DNA of 12,749 bases from Gnomoniopsis sp. IMI 355080 (GCA_027946555.1 JAPEVC010000440.1:1-12749); one strand, 5' to 3'; positions 1 to 9,130 are shown, counted from the first letter of the stretch. Numbers and translations are program-made. The notes: generated by a model from the letters alone, not told the origin.

Positions 1-1438
1 GCCCCCCCCCGCGGGGACCCCATCCTCCCTTGTCTATTCCACATGCCAAATTTATTTATTGACCAAGGCCTTGAAACATCCCGAACTCGCCGGGGGCAAA
101 TGTGGGAAAGATATAATGGGCTTCGTCTTGCTGACGCCGTGTAACACGCCTACGACAATTCCAACCGGGAATATTTCCTGTCGCATTTATAACGTCTATA
201 TCTACGTGCGGTGACACGAGCGTGTTAATTCGCTTCTGACACCCCCTTCTAGAAGATTGAAGGCCCGCTTCTGGCGCATGGGCAAGCGAAGGAGGGTCAG
301 TCTATCTCTTACTTCTCCAAGCCATTGTAGTACATAGTGGTCGTAGGACTTGCTCGGAAGAATCGGCCTCGGGTGATGATGATGATGTCTTGATGGGATT
401 CGTCTTGGTCTCGGGTCGGGTTGGAGTATCATATATGTTGATACTACACACACATCTGATTATTCTTATGGTCACAAGGCTAAGCATCCGAGAAACATTC
501 CATGGGTGTTCACTCCATATTCGTCATGGCTCGTGGGATCAAACCACATGTGCGTAAGTTTGTGCTGTGTCCTGGTGAAGAGCATACTCCAGGTAGTCCT
601 GGGCGTGTTAGGGAGCCTCACGGAGCACTCCTGTGACTCTAGGCCTAGTTGCCAGTCTAGCCGCTGACACCTTCAGTTGTATCACAAAGGGATTGGTATA
701 CGATTCTCTCTCTCGGCTCTTATATTGGAGCACGTAACCAAGTCCAAGGTGGCAGCGCATGCTAATCTGGTTGCCGTATAACACGCTCTTGGTAAGAACT
801 TCTGGTTCAGTCTGGGATCTGAGAAGTCTGATTGTGTTTCGAATGACGTCCAGTCAACATTGGCTCGACTCATGGCTCTAGATCCATAATTGTATGTATT
901 ATACGATTTCCTGAATTTTTCTTCTACTGTTCAGGTTTGCGACATAGGCAGAACCAGCGAGAGTAACGCTTCGACTCGGGGAGGATGCGTCAAGTCGGTT
1001 CATAGCGCCAGCGTCTTGAAACTGGCACATAGACACACTATGTGATCAAATTCCAGCCACTGCGTGCCGTGCGATATGTCGGGAAGTCTTCGTATTAGCC
1101 AGCTAGTTCCTTGTCCGAGCTGTTTTGAGAGACGGGTTGGGTGACCACGAAGAGCACCGGTGATACGTGCAATGAAGTATGATTGACCCAACGCTTCACA
1201 GCATACTGTTTATGACAGACTAGTCCTGGGGCATTTTGCAGATATTGCCTCACTTTCAATTAACACTAGGTAAGACCCGTAAGGCTCGAGACTACCTAGG
1301 TACCTAATGTGTCTTGTCCGAAGTCTTTTCGTGGCTCCTGCCCTTATTGTGTGCTGTAGATGCCTGCGCTTGCCCTCTCACTTCACACTTTGCCTCACAA
1401 CGACATAGTGCTATAGCAACCACCAGGCACCCCAAAAC
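1..1438. other. No supported gene; upstream intergenic region
   Basis: Both strands contain only short open frames (about 60-80 codons) with no recognisable motif, no convincing intron pairs and no codon bias. The window starts with a run of nine C followed by GCGGGGACCCC. A TACCTAGGTA palindrome lies at 1293-1302. No tRNA, rRNA or transposase signature was seen. It is probably intergenic DNA, or decayed sequence too diverged to recognise by eye. Confidence 0.55.
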
Positions 1439-2466
1439 TTGAAGCTGCATCGAGAAGAAGAATCATTTGGCAGTTTTTCATCTGAGGATCGACCTGTTCT
1501 TGTCCCATCTCTCAGAAACCACAAAGCTGTGAGCCCAGACTGCCTTTCGTTCTTCTGCACGCCACATCTTCACACCCAAGCACAATCTTCAAAGTCCTTG
1601 CATTCCACCATTACCTCTTGAGCTCTTCTCTCTTCCAAAAAGGCAAGTCTTCTATCACCTCTTCTATTCCCATTCTACCACAAGCAAGCCTCCTTCATCC
1701 ACCAGCAACAATTGGCTACTGATTGAGGGCAACATCCCATCTTGATCCCTCTCGCCGTTCTTACATCACGCCTTCAAACGCAGCTGCTGACCATCCAATT
1801 GCCTCAGAAGCGACTTATGTATCGCATTCGAGCTTTCGTTTGCACCGCCCAGTACAAATCATCCGTTTGGTAAGCTTTCCCGACTGCTGCTTCTATAACA
1901 TACCTCTTCATGCTGTCAACCTCGATCCCATGCAGTTGAGCACTGTTGCCTTTGAGCTTTCGAGAGAAAGACAAGTGCTTTTTTCAAACCTCAAGTCAAC
2001 TGCTCCTTTGGTTTGCTATTTTCTTTCAACACTGTTCCGACTCTTTCCTTTGAACACTTTGGCCTCGCCCCCTTCTGCCTTCTCTCCCATCTTTGCAACC
2101 TTACACAAAGTTTTGGTCTTTCAGTCAGGTACAGTCAAAACTTGAATTCACTCCTTTCCATCTTCATTCTGTCTCTTCTGATCTTTCTCCCTTTCATCTG
2201 ATATCACATCAACCAGCATCCTTCACTCGGCCACCCCCTAGCTCGAAAACACCTACTCTGATAAGCATTCGCATCTCAGAACCCAATACAGTGGAATCGC
2301 CTCGTTTCCTGATCCCCCTTCGGTCGTCACTGCCTTGATCTTCCATCTTTGCCGCCATCTTATTCACTCGAACCTATTGCTCCTCCTCTAGAAACGCAGT
2401 CTCGGTGATTGACTGCACCGCTAACTGGTTCCCTCTAGAGTCAACAAAACTCACATCAACATCACC
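1439..2466 (+). promoter_or_regulatory. Pyrimidine-rich promoter and 5' leader of the zinc-knuckle gene
   Basis: About 1 kb upstream of the ATG at 2467 is rich in CT stretches (TCTTCTATCACCTC, CTCTTCTATTCCC and CTTTCTCCCTTTC types). Such stretches are common in promoters and leaders of strongly expressed genes of filamentous fungi. Open frames run through it (for example 1723-2145), but they are rich in Ser, Pro, Leu and Phe because of the CT bias, and none resembles a protein family. ATG triplets lie within the region (for example at 1818 and 1909), so if transcription starts far upstream the leader would contain upstream ORFs. The transcription start cannot be placed. Confidence 0.5.
1870..1935 (+). 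other. Possible intron in the 5' leader
   Basis: A GTAAGC donor at 1870 and a TGCAG acceptor ending at 1935 would make a 66-nt intron, a normal size here. A CAAC-type weak branch site (GTCAAC, about 16 nt before the acceptor) is present. It would lie in untranslated leader about 530 nt before the ATG. There is no reading frame to test it, so it rests on splice consensus only. Confidence 0.25.
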
Positions 2467-4318
2467 ATGTCTGGTTGGGATGCTGGCGGCGACGGAAGTT
2501 GGCGCCCTAGCAGCGATGCTTGCGTGACCACCGAGGGCTCGTCTGGTTGGGATGGTGGCAACAAAGCTGACAATGGCGGAGGCTTCGGTGGCGACGATGC
2601 TGGAGGTTCTTTCAACGACAACGGTGGTGACCGCGCCTGTTACAACTGCGGCGAGCCCGGGTATGTTTATATCCCACATTTGCTGTTACTTGAAACCATC
2701 TGACCACTGCTTTATTTTGCAGTCACAACAAGTCAGACTGCCCGCACCCCCAGAACGGTCCCTCTGGCGAGTGCCGTATCTGCAAGAAGGAGGGTCACTT
2801 TGCCAAAGAGTGCCCTAACGCTGGTCCCATGCGTTGTGGCAACTGCCGCAAGGAGGGCCACCACATCGATGAGTGTCCCGATCCTCTCGTGTGCCCCCGC
2901 TGCCAGGGCGAGCACAAGGTTCGCGACTGCCCGGAGCCCATGAAGTGTCACCATTGCGAGGGCGAGCATATGGCCAGGGACTGCCCCACTTACGTTGCCA
3001 CCTGCAAGAACTGTGGACAGGAGGGTAAGTACAGCAGACATTCCATTGCTGACATTGAATCCCATCAACTGACACACGATCTTCAGGTCACATCGCTTCT
3101 GCGTGCGAGAATGCTCGCAAGATTGACCGCTCCCACCTGCCCGACATGTCTGGCGAGGAGGCTTGGAAGCTCCTTGAGAGCGCCATCGCTGAACGCGACA
3201 TCGATGACATCAAGGAGAAGGTTCAGATCTATATCAAGGCCCAGCCTGAGACTACTTTCCCCGAGCTCGAGAAAGCCCTCCGTTCTCAGGGTTACGGTCT
3301 TTACCTGATCCCCCTCGAGCGTGCCAACCTTGCCATCACCCTGACCAACATGGATCTGCAGGGCAATCTCGGAAAGAAGTATACTGTCAACTACCGTCTG
3401 TCTGACAAGCCTCGCCGTCAGACTGAGAAGGAAGGTTGGCCCGAGAACCACGTGGAGGTCCTGGATCGCCTGGCCGATGCTGGCGATGTCGTCCCCTGCG
3501 GCTTGCCCAAGTGCATGAGATGCAACGAGATTGGCCATGTTTCCAGAGACTGCACCGAGGAGCAGATTGAGGCCGACCGTGTCATTGTCAAATGCTTCAA
3601 CTGTGATGAGGAGGGTCATCGTGTCCGTGACTGTGAGTTGCCATGTCGCAACACGCAGAATGATTGATGACTGACTGACTGTTGGTAGGCCCCATCCCTC
3701 GCGTTGACAAGTTCGCCTGCAAGAATTGCGGTAAGGGTGGCCACAAGGCTGCTGACTGCGAAGAGCCCCGCTCTGCTGCCAACGTCGAGTGTCGCAAGTG
3801 CCAGGAGAGTAAGTGCTTGCACCTTCTTCTTAGATCATTCCACTTCATACTCACACTGTTACAGTGGGTCACTTCTCCAAGGACTGTCCCAAGGCCGGCC
3901 CGAAGGGTTGCCGCAACTGTGGTCAGGAGGGTCACATGGCAAAGGAATGCACCGAGCCTCGCAATATGGCCAACGTTCAGTGTCGCAATTGCGATGAGAT
4001 GGGTCACGAGTCCAAGACATGCCCCAAGCCCCGTGACAGTAAGTATTCATCTAATGCCCCAACCAACCTTGCGAACCCAAACCACCTTGTTACTTGCTGA
4101 CGTCTTATTCAGTGTCGCGCATCAAGTGCTCGAACTGCCAGCAAATGGGCCACTGGAAGTCTCGCTGCCCCAACCCTCACGTTGAGGAGGACGATGCTGC
4201 TGGCTATGGCGGCGGCGACGGCGACGGTGCTGACACCAACACTGGTGGTGGTGATGCCGCCGGAGGTGACGCTGGAGGTGCATCCTGGGGTTCCGGCGGT
4301 AGTGGTGGGGCCTGGTAA
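2467..4318 (+). CDS. CnjB-type zinc-knuckle protein with 13 CCHC motifs
   Basis: Six exons: 2467-2660, 2723-3024, 3087-3632, 3689-3808, 3865-4038 and 4113-4318, giving 513 residues. The five introns (62, 62, 56, 56, 74 nt) have GTATGT, GTAAGT or GTGAGT donors and CTGAC or CTCAC branch sites. The start has a good context (ATCACCATG). A Gly/Asp/Ser/Trp-rich N-terminus (1-57) is followed by knuckles at 58-71, 82-95, 103-116, 122-134, 140-152 and 159-172. A knuckle-free helical region (173-307) follows, then knuckles at 308-321, 335-348, 358-371, 382-395, 403-416, 427-440 and 451-464, and a Gly/Asp/Ala-rich tail (465-513). All are CX2CX4HX4C except the fourth and fifth, which are CX2CX3HX4C. CCHC knuckles of the Gis2/Byr3/CNBP kind bind single-stranded RNA or DNA. 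Fungal proteins of this layout are usually named CnjB zinc-knuckle transcription factor, but an RNA-binding role is at least as likely. Exon codons mostly end in C, suggesting strong expression. Confidence 0.92.
3718..4028 (+). repeat. Duplicated two-knuckle module inside the zinc-knuckle gene
   Basis: Residues 358-397 and 403-442 align without gaps, with 26 of 40 identical by my count. Each copy is knuckle, then an E-P-R-x-x-A-N-V linker, then knuckle, with a period of 45 residues. The first copy is split by intron 4 (3809-3864) in the Met codon of Q-E-M-G-H. The second copy has D-E-M-G-H uninterrupted. This indicates internal duplication within the C-terminal group of knuckles. Confidence 0.8.
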
Positions 4319-4984
4319 ATATCTTTGCTCCTTTCCTGATTTGGTGAGCAATAGCGTCTCGCACTCGACATGCGGTCGCGCTTCTCGTGGGACAGACGAT
4401 CTTGTGATGAGTCTTAATGGCTTGACATCTGGTTGTTTTCTCTTGGGCCTATAAGGGCGACGTCGGGAAAATCTGGTGGAGATGACCTCCGGGATAAACG
4501 CCGCCATCTCCACAAGACTCGGACAGATTGCCTTGAGACCAATGCCTTCGGGTCATTGTTGGCTCTGAATGACACTTGTTTCCACTTAAATGCTTCGCAG
4601 TCCATGAATCCCGTTTCGTGTCAACGAGGCTTGGTCTGACCTAAGTTTTCCGGCCCCTTTTCGTAGCGGAACTCTAGTCTTGTCTCATAACTTTTCCAGT
4701 CCTTGGGACTTAACTTCCAACTTCGGCAGCAGGTAGTACGTCGAGTACTTGATCTTTTTCCCAGTGGTCCAGGGATCTTGATTGTGTCAACTCGGTTGGT
4801 TGGAGGAGCTTCTTGACCTTGGGCGTACACAATGTTCAAGTCAAACTGGGCCAGCACACCTTGGGACCAGCCCAGCAGCATGATGGGGTGACTAGTATCA
4901 GGCGCTTCTCCGTGGCCCAACCCTCAAATTTCCACGCATCTATTCCGGTCATAATAAGGAGCTAACTGGCGGCGACCGGCGACC
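4319..4984. other. Convergent intergenic gap
   Basis: This holds the 3' ends of two genes that point at each other: the zinc-knuckle gene (+) and the methyltransferase (-). No AATAAA was seen on the expected strands. A 99-codon open frame on the minus strand (4621-4920) has no recognisable motif and no gene-like codon bias, and is probably chance. Confidence 0.5.
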
Positions 4985-6026
4985 TCACTTGGTCAGGGTG
5001 CCGAGGATGTGTGGAAGAGGGTGGTACCATGGCTCGCCCTCTGGCTGTGCGAGGTCAATTTTGGACCAAGGGCCGGCTTCTATCAGCGTCTTGGGAGTGT
5101 TGCGGCAGAGCTCACAGCCACCGATGAAGCGTGGCCAAAAGAGGTTGACGACGGCTGTGTTGGGAAACATTCAGTATTTTGTTCAATCTCACTGGGGCAA
5201 CGCAATCGAAAAATTCGCGATTCATCATGCAGAACGAGTAGCTCAGTCTACAAGACTGTGGCATCAATGGCCAGTCATATAGAAAGGAAGGAACGTCAAA
5301 CTCACCCTGATACATTCTCATACCCAGTCCGGACTCCCTCAACTTCTCGCTTTCACATCGGACGTGCTCGTAGACAAACCATCGCCCACCTTCTTTCAAG
5401 TAGCCAAACAGCTCCCTCACATGCTTCTTCTGCTCCGGAATACTACAAAGGCACATCACCGACACCACACAATCCACGCTTCCCTTTTCCACCCTCCCGC
5501 TCGCCGCCAAATCCTCAATCCCGCACGGCACTATCTCGTACTTATCGCCCAGCCCCGCAGCCGCAATCCTCTGACGTAGCTCAGCATGGTGCGCGACATT
5601 TGGCTCGACACCGTAGATCCTGCTGATGCCCTGCGCCAGCGACGGATGCGCAAAAACGGACGCCCACAGACCCGTGCCGGGACCTACTTCGAGAACAACG
5701 CCGCGCACGCCATCATTGCCGCGGTGATCGCTGTCCGAGGGCTGCGATGGCGGCGGCGGCGAGAGCACGCGGCCGTCGTGAACGCGGCCTTCTAGGAGCG
5801 GGATCACGCGCACTTCGCCGGTTTCGCGGACGCCAGGGCCAGCGTGCGCCCAGAAACGGCCGAACCAGGCGGCTTGGAGGCGGCTTGGGGAGAGGAGGAT
5901 GGGGAAGTTGAGGGTGAGGAGGAGGGTGAAGATGGTGCGGGGGAGGTAGCTGAGGGATAGCAACATGAAGAGCCACGGATCAATGAGGAAGAGGAAAATT
6001 TCGCGCAGGTGGGAGAGGGTGGACAT
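4985..6026 (-). CDS. METTL7-like SAM-dependent methyltransferase
   Basis: Two exons read leftwards: 6026-5306 and 5154-4985, joined by a 151-nt intron (donor GTGAGT, acceptor CACAG), giving 296 residues. A hydrophobic N-terminus (about 9-48) looks like a membrane or lipid-droplet anchor, as in METTL7/TMT1 proteins. The Rossmann-like methyltransferase fold follows: motif I LEVGPGTGL (112-120), the acidic residue of Y-G-V-E-P (Glu141) expected to hold the SAM ribose, and a VDCVVSVMCLCSI strand with motif-IV character (184-196). The C-terminal GGCELCRNT (252-260), P-H-I (288-290) and final G-T-L-T-K match the family's tail and support the splice. The family is known for S-, lipid- or small-molecule methylation; the substrate here is unknown. 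Reading through the intron would give a 304-residue protein with an unrelated end. A Pro/Ser/Gly-rich insert (about 84-107) lies before motif I. Methyltransferase identity is firm; METTL7 kinship is likely. Confidence 0.85.
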
Positions 6027-6261
6027 GGTGAGTGGGAGGGCCGAGGTCTAATTACGAGTATGGAGAGATGTGTATTTTGTTTGTGTTTCTTTGTTTGGGT
6101 GCGGCCGAATTGGGAGGAGGTTATTGAGCTTTTAGGTTTTGAACTGTGCTGGATTCTCCGGTATGCTGTGTTATGGTTGGACGGCTTACATTGAGATACT
6201 GACCGTCACTGCTGTGACCTGTTTATGAAGAGAGAGTATCGTCGAATATGGCGCTAGGCTA

Positions 6262-6283
6262 TATGCGGACCCCGGTCTGCATA
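6262..6283. promoter_or_regulatory. Inverted repeat with CGG-N3-CCG core
   Basis: Arms TATGCGGACC (6262-6271) and GGTCTGCATA (6274-6283) pair at 9 of 10 positions around a 2-nt centre. The core 6266-6274 reads CGG-ACC-CCG. Inverted CGG triplets with short spacing are the classic target of fungal Zn(II)2Cys6 regulators. It lies about 240 bp upstream of the methyltransferase start on the minus strand. Binding is an inference from the motif only. Confidence 0.35.
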
Positions 6284-6441
6284 CAGCGAGCACAGAGAGT
6301 CTTGAGAGGCTGGATAGATGATCGAGGTTGACTCTCCTCTGACTGGGTCTTGCCATATATTCAACGACATACTATCTTTTACAAAGAGACACCGTCAACC
6401 CAGGCTGCTTGTCCTCTCGGTTTGCCTTTGCCTTGACCCAA

Positions 6442-6462
6442 TTTTTTTTTATTTTTTTTTTT
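6442..6462. repeat. Poly(T) tract (T9-A-T11)
   Basis: T9 at 6442-6450, one A, then T11 at 6452-6462, followed by a TTC repeat. On the minus strand this is poly(A), about 420 bp upstream of the methyltransferase start. Poly(dA:dT) tracts disfavour nucleosomes in fungal promoters, so a promoter role is plausible. It could equally be a neutral homopolymer. Confidence 0.6.
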
Positions 6463-6701
6463 CTTCTTCTTTCTCATTCTTCAACCAGGCTGTTTGTTTT
6501 TGCCTTATTTCTGCCTTGTGATTTGACGCTTTTTTCGAGTCCTCCAAAGCGCACTTGTACGGCCTTGGTGGCGCTTAGGGCTGCCCACTGTCCCCGCCCG
6601 GTATTTACATTACGGGCTGGGCTCTCTGCTAACAGTAGTAGAAGCGCTACGCCATCATTACCACGGCTGGCTTGGCTTTGTTCTTGGGGTCTTTCTGGTG
6701 G

Positions 6702-6716
6702 TTTTTTTTTTTTTTT
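6702..6716. repeat. Poly(T) tract (T15)
   Basis: An unbroken run of 15 T, the longest homopolymer in the window. It is poly(A) on the minus strand, about 680 bp upstream of the methyltransferase start. Its length makes it prone to polymerase slippage, so the exact count may be wrong. Confidence 0.6.
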
Positions 6717-8048
6717 GGCGTACACGTACACGAAGACAGGATTCTGTAAGAGTGGACGTGTGCAGAACATACCTCTTACTTCGTGTATCTAGGAGAAGGT
6801 CCACAGAAGGTCGAACTCGCGAACTTCTTGAAAGACACTAGAAAATCATACTGATGGATGTTTTCAATCGTTCCGTCTTACCCACCACACCGAAATAGAA
6901 TGCTGTTATTGCAATAGAGTTTTGTGCATCGATCCAGTAGCTGGGCCCAGGTTAGGTGAAGCTGAGACGGTACATGACCTTGATCCGAAAAAAATAAATA
7001 ACGCAATGAGCCGGACATGGTGAGTTGAGGTTCATCTCAAAACGACGCTCCAGATTCGGTATCACATGTCTCCTTCGAAAACGTCTGGTCGTGCAAGAGG
7101 CACCTCTGAGAGGCTGCTTCACATATTTTTAGAGACCTGCCTTTGTCCACACATGATCATAGAAGCAAGCACATTTTCAGTATAAGCTGATCAATCATCA
7201 CAGATATAGTAAGGAATTTTGCCAGGTCCTCGTTTATTCAGCGCTGCGTGCAAATCGTGTCGCCTTCAGGAGGTCTTGTCATTTTCCAAGTCTTCCCACA
7301 TGCTAATTAGCGCCGCTGTGGCCTAAGTCAGGTAGTGGTCTTAGTGGAATCTTTCCTTTTCCCACTGTACATTCATGGTGGAAGATTACCATGAGCCAAT
7401 GGTCGAGTACAAGTCTGGCCAAACGGCAAGTTCCAGCCACTACAGTAGCACCGGTTCGACGATCTGCGGGCCCTACAACATTTCAGCCCCAAATCAAGCC
7501 CTTGACAATAGTCATGCGGCTTGCGTTCTTGAAATTGTCTATCTGCTGCAAGTTCACCTCTGGGTTTGTGCATTCAGTAGACCCGTAGTGCAGAAAGGAT
7601 TTGCCATACGAGCACTAATCAAACGGGTTGGCAGATGAGCAGAACACTGCAGAATGTTGATCATACCTCTACAATATGTTGAGAAACGTGCCCGCATGGC
7701 TGATGAGCAGGGCTTAAGGCTCATGATAGATGATGATGGACTGTCAGCTGAGCTTCTGCTAGTCGCCCAAATCCCGGCTGCTCATGATCTGGTGCACCAT
7801 ATGCAAACGACCTAAGAGCGCTGGTTAAAGAAGCGCAACTCTAAAGTCCCCCAAAAAAATTTGACTGGTGTTTCTTCCAAATGGTTCGAACCTCATGATA
7901 TACAAATAGCGAGTGACCTCGAGCGTCGGAACAAACATTTCAGGTTTACTGTTCTTCCCATACAACAAGTTCTTCAATTTCCAGAACTACCATTTCGAAC
8001 CATCAAGTCCTCCTCACCAACCCCACCAACATCATTCCAACCAACACC

Positions 8049-8491
8049 ATGCAATTCTCATTCATCTTCGTCTTGGCTGCGGCCGCCATTGCCAACGCCG
8101 CCACCATACCTTCTGGTGGTCTGACCGCCAACAGCGCCGATGATCAATGCATCGTACGTTGACTCCATTTCCCGAATGAAAGAAACAATCTTCTAACACA
8201 ACAAAACATAAAAGACACGGTGCATCATCACCGAAGGCAAAAAGGCCGGTTGCGATACTCAGCAATGTATTTGCGAGAAAGCCGGTCAACTGGAGCAGCC
8301 TATGGAAAGCTGCGTCCGCTCGCAGTGCGGTGAAGACAACATTCAACGTTAGTTTTTTTGAACCTCTAACCCTCTTTCCCCCCCTTTCACCCAAAACAGA
8401 CGAGCTGAATATTGGGATTTGTTCCACAGGTCTTCGTTGTATGGCGTGCGAGAAATGTCAATACAAGTGTGAAAGGTGCCCCTCGATCTAG
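8049..8491 (+). CDS. Small secreted CFEM-type cysteine-rich protein
   Basis: Three exons: 8049-8153, 8215-8347 and 8400-8491 (introns of 61 and 52 nt, both with CTAAC branch sites), giving 109 residues. The ATG has a good context (CAACACCATG). Residues 1-17 form a signal peptide ending A-N-A, with likely cleavage after 17 or 18. Eight cysteines at 34, 38, 48, 53, 55, 68, 73 and 87 have spacing C-x3-C-x9-C-x4-C-x-C-x12-C-x4-C-x13-C, which is the CFEM pattern in a slightly compact form. Asp49 could be the haem-iron ligand known in some CFEM proteins, but it follows the third Cys directly, closer than usual. After the domain is a tail with five more cysteines (93, 96, 99, 103, 106). No hydrophobic C-terminus or transmembrane segment is seen, so it should be soluble and secreted rather than GPI-anchored. 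CFEM proteins act in haem uptake, cell-wall structure or host interaction; which applies here is unknown. Confidence 0.8.
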
Positions 8492-9130
8492 GTGACTTTC
8501 ATGTCATTCGATTGGGACTCGTTCGACTTGAAATGCAGTCATCGTATCAAGCATGGGCCATGGAGTCAGGAGGGCAACCTACTGGTTGATAAAAGGCACA
8601 GACTGGCTAAGTTGGATTGGTACGAGAACAAATTATTTCCACCATCTCGTGCATGGAAGTATATTTATTAGTCAATTATAATTAGAAGTACAGTTGAGTC
8701 TCGACACGAGTGCCGGCCTTCCGGGATGTAGCTTTATGTTCTGGGCGATTTTCCTTTACTATAGCAGCGCATTCCACCGGATGAAGGTGAGTGAGCAGCG
8801 GCTCCGACAAAGCACAAATGGTAACACTCCATTTAAAAATAATAATTGAACTGTCAATGATTTGGCATCTCTAGCAGCTATGATAGTCGACCCGATCTAG
8901 TAAAACTGAGCTTGTTGGAGCAGTGCCGGCCCACTTTTCCACACCGCATGTAATTCGTCACTTCCCGTCACCAATATGAAGTCATTGCCTTGTCCGGGAG
9001 ACTAAACTCGTCGACTACATTCCAGCCTCTCAGACAGAACAGCTTGATCACAAAAGTTTCAAAATCGCACGCTTTCTCCCGCTGTGTCATTCATTGTGCT
9101 GTGTATGACAGCAAGAAAGCAGTCTCCAAA
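8492..9130. other. Intergenic: CFEM 3' end and dehydrogenase promoter
   Basis: No gene was found. An AT-rich segment around 8660-8690 (TATATTTATTAG and AATTATAATT) could serve the 3' end of the CFEM gene. The dehydrogenase frame stays open upstream of its ATG back to about 8990, but contains no in-frame ATG, so this is treated as leader. Confidence 0.5.

Larger units (their letters stand above)
6027..8048. other. Gene-poor 2-kb region between methyltransferase and CFEM gene
   Basis: No coding region could be supported. Features present: two poly(T) tracts, a CGG-N3-CCG inverted repeat at 6262-6283, and a 7-bp inverted repeat with 8-nt spacing at 7373-7394 (TCATGGT / ACCATGA). An 87-codon open frame starts with ATG at 7375, but it has no recognisable domain, and a second frame overlaps it. 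The region should contain the divergent promoters of the flanking genes. Decayed transposon sequence cannot be excluded. Confidence 0.5.

Noticed and set aside
202..1191. Four small minus-strand open frames (202-453, 302-487, 682-873, 1000-1191) as a possible gene
   Set aside because: No shared motif, no convincing intron pairs to join them, and composition not like the exons elsewhere in the window.
1723..2145. 140-codon open frame on the plus strand
   Set aside because: It lacks an ATG at its start, and its Ser/Leu/Pro/Phe content follows from CT-rich leader sequence.
2467..4318. Retrotransposon Gag origin because of the CCHC knuckles
   Set aside because: There are 13 knuckles, no protease, reverse transcriptase or LTR nearby, and five ordinary spliceosomal introns; it is a cellular CnjB/CNBP-type gene.
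4621..4920. 99-codon minus-strand open frame after the methyltransferase
   Set aside because: No recognisable domain, and it lies in a 3' gap between convergent genes.
6815..6840. GTTCGAC-like word suggesting a tRNA T arm
   Set aside because: The flanking bases do not form a T stem or acceptor stem, and only a small hairpin results.
7375..7638. 87-codon plus-strand open frame beginning with ATG
   Set aside because: No family resemblance, another open frame overlaps it, and no splice or codon-bias support. A small novel gene cannot be ruled out.
8062..8427. 121-codon minus-strand open frame
   Set aside because: It is the shadow of the CFEM gene, whose signal peptide, cysteine pattern and introns explain the sequence.
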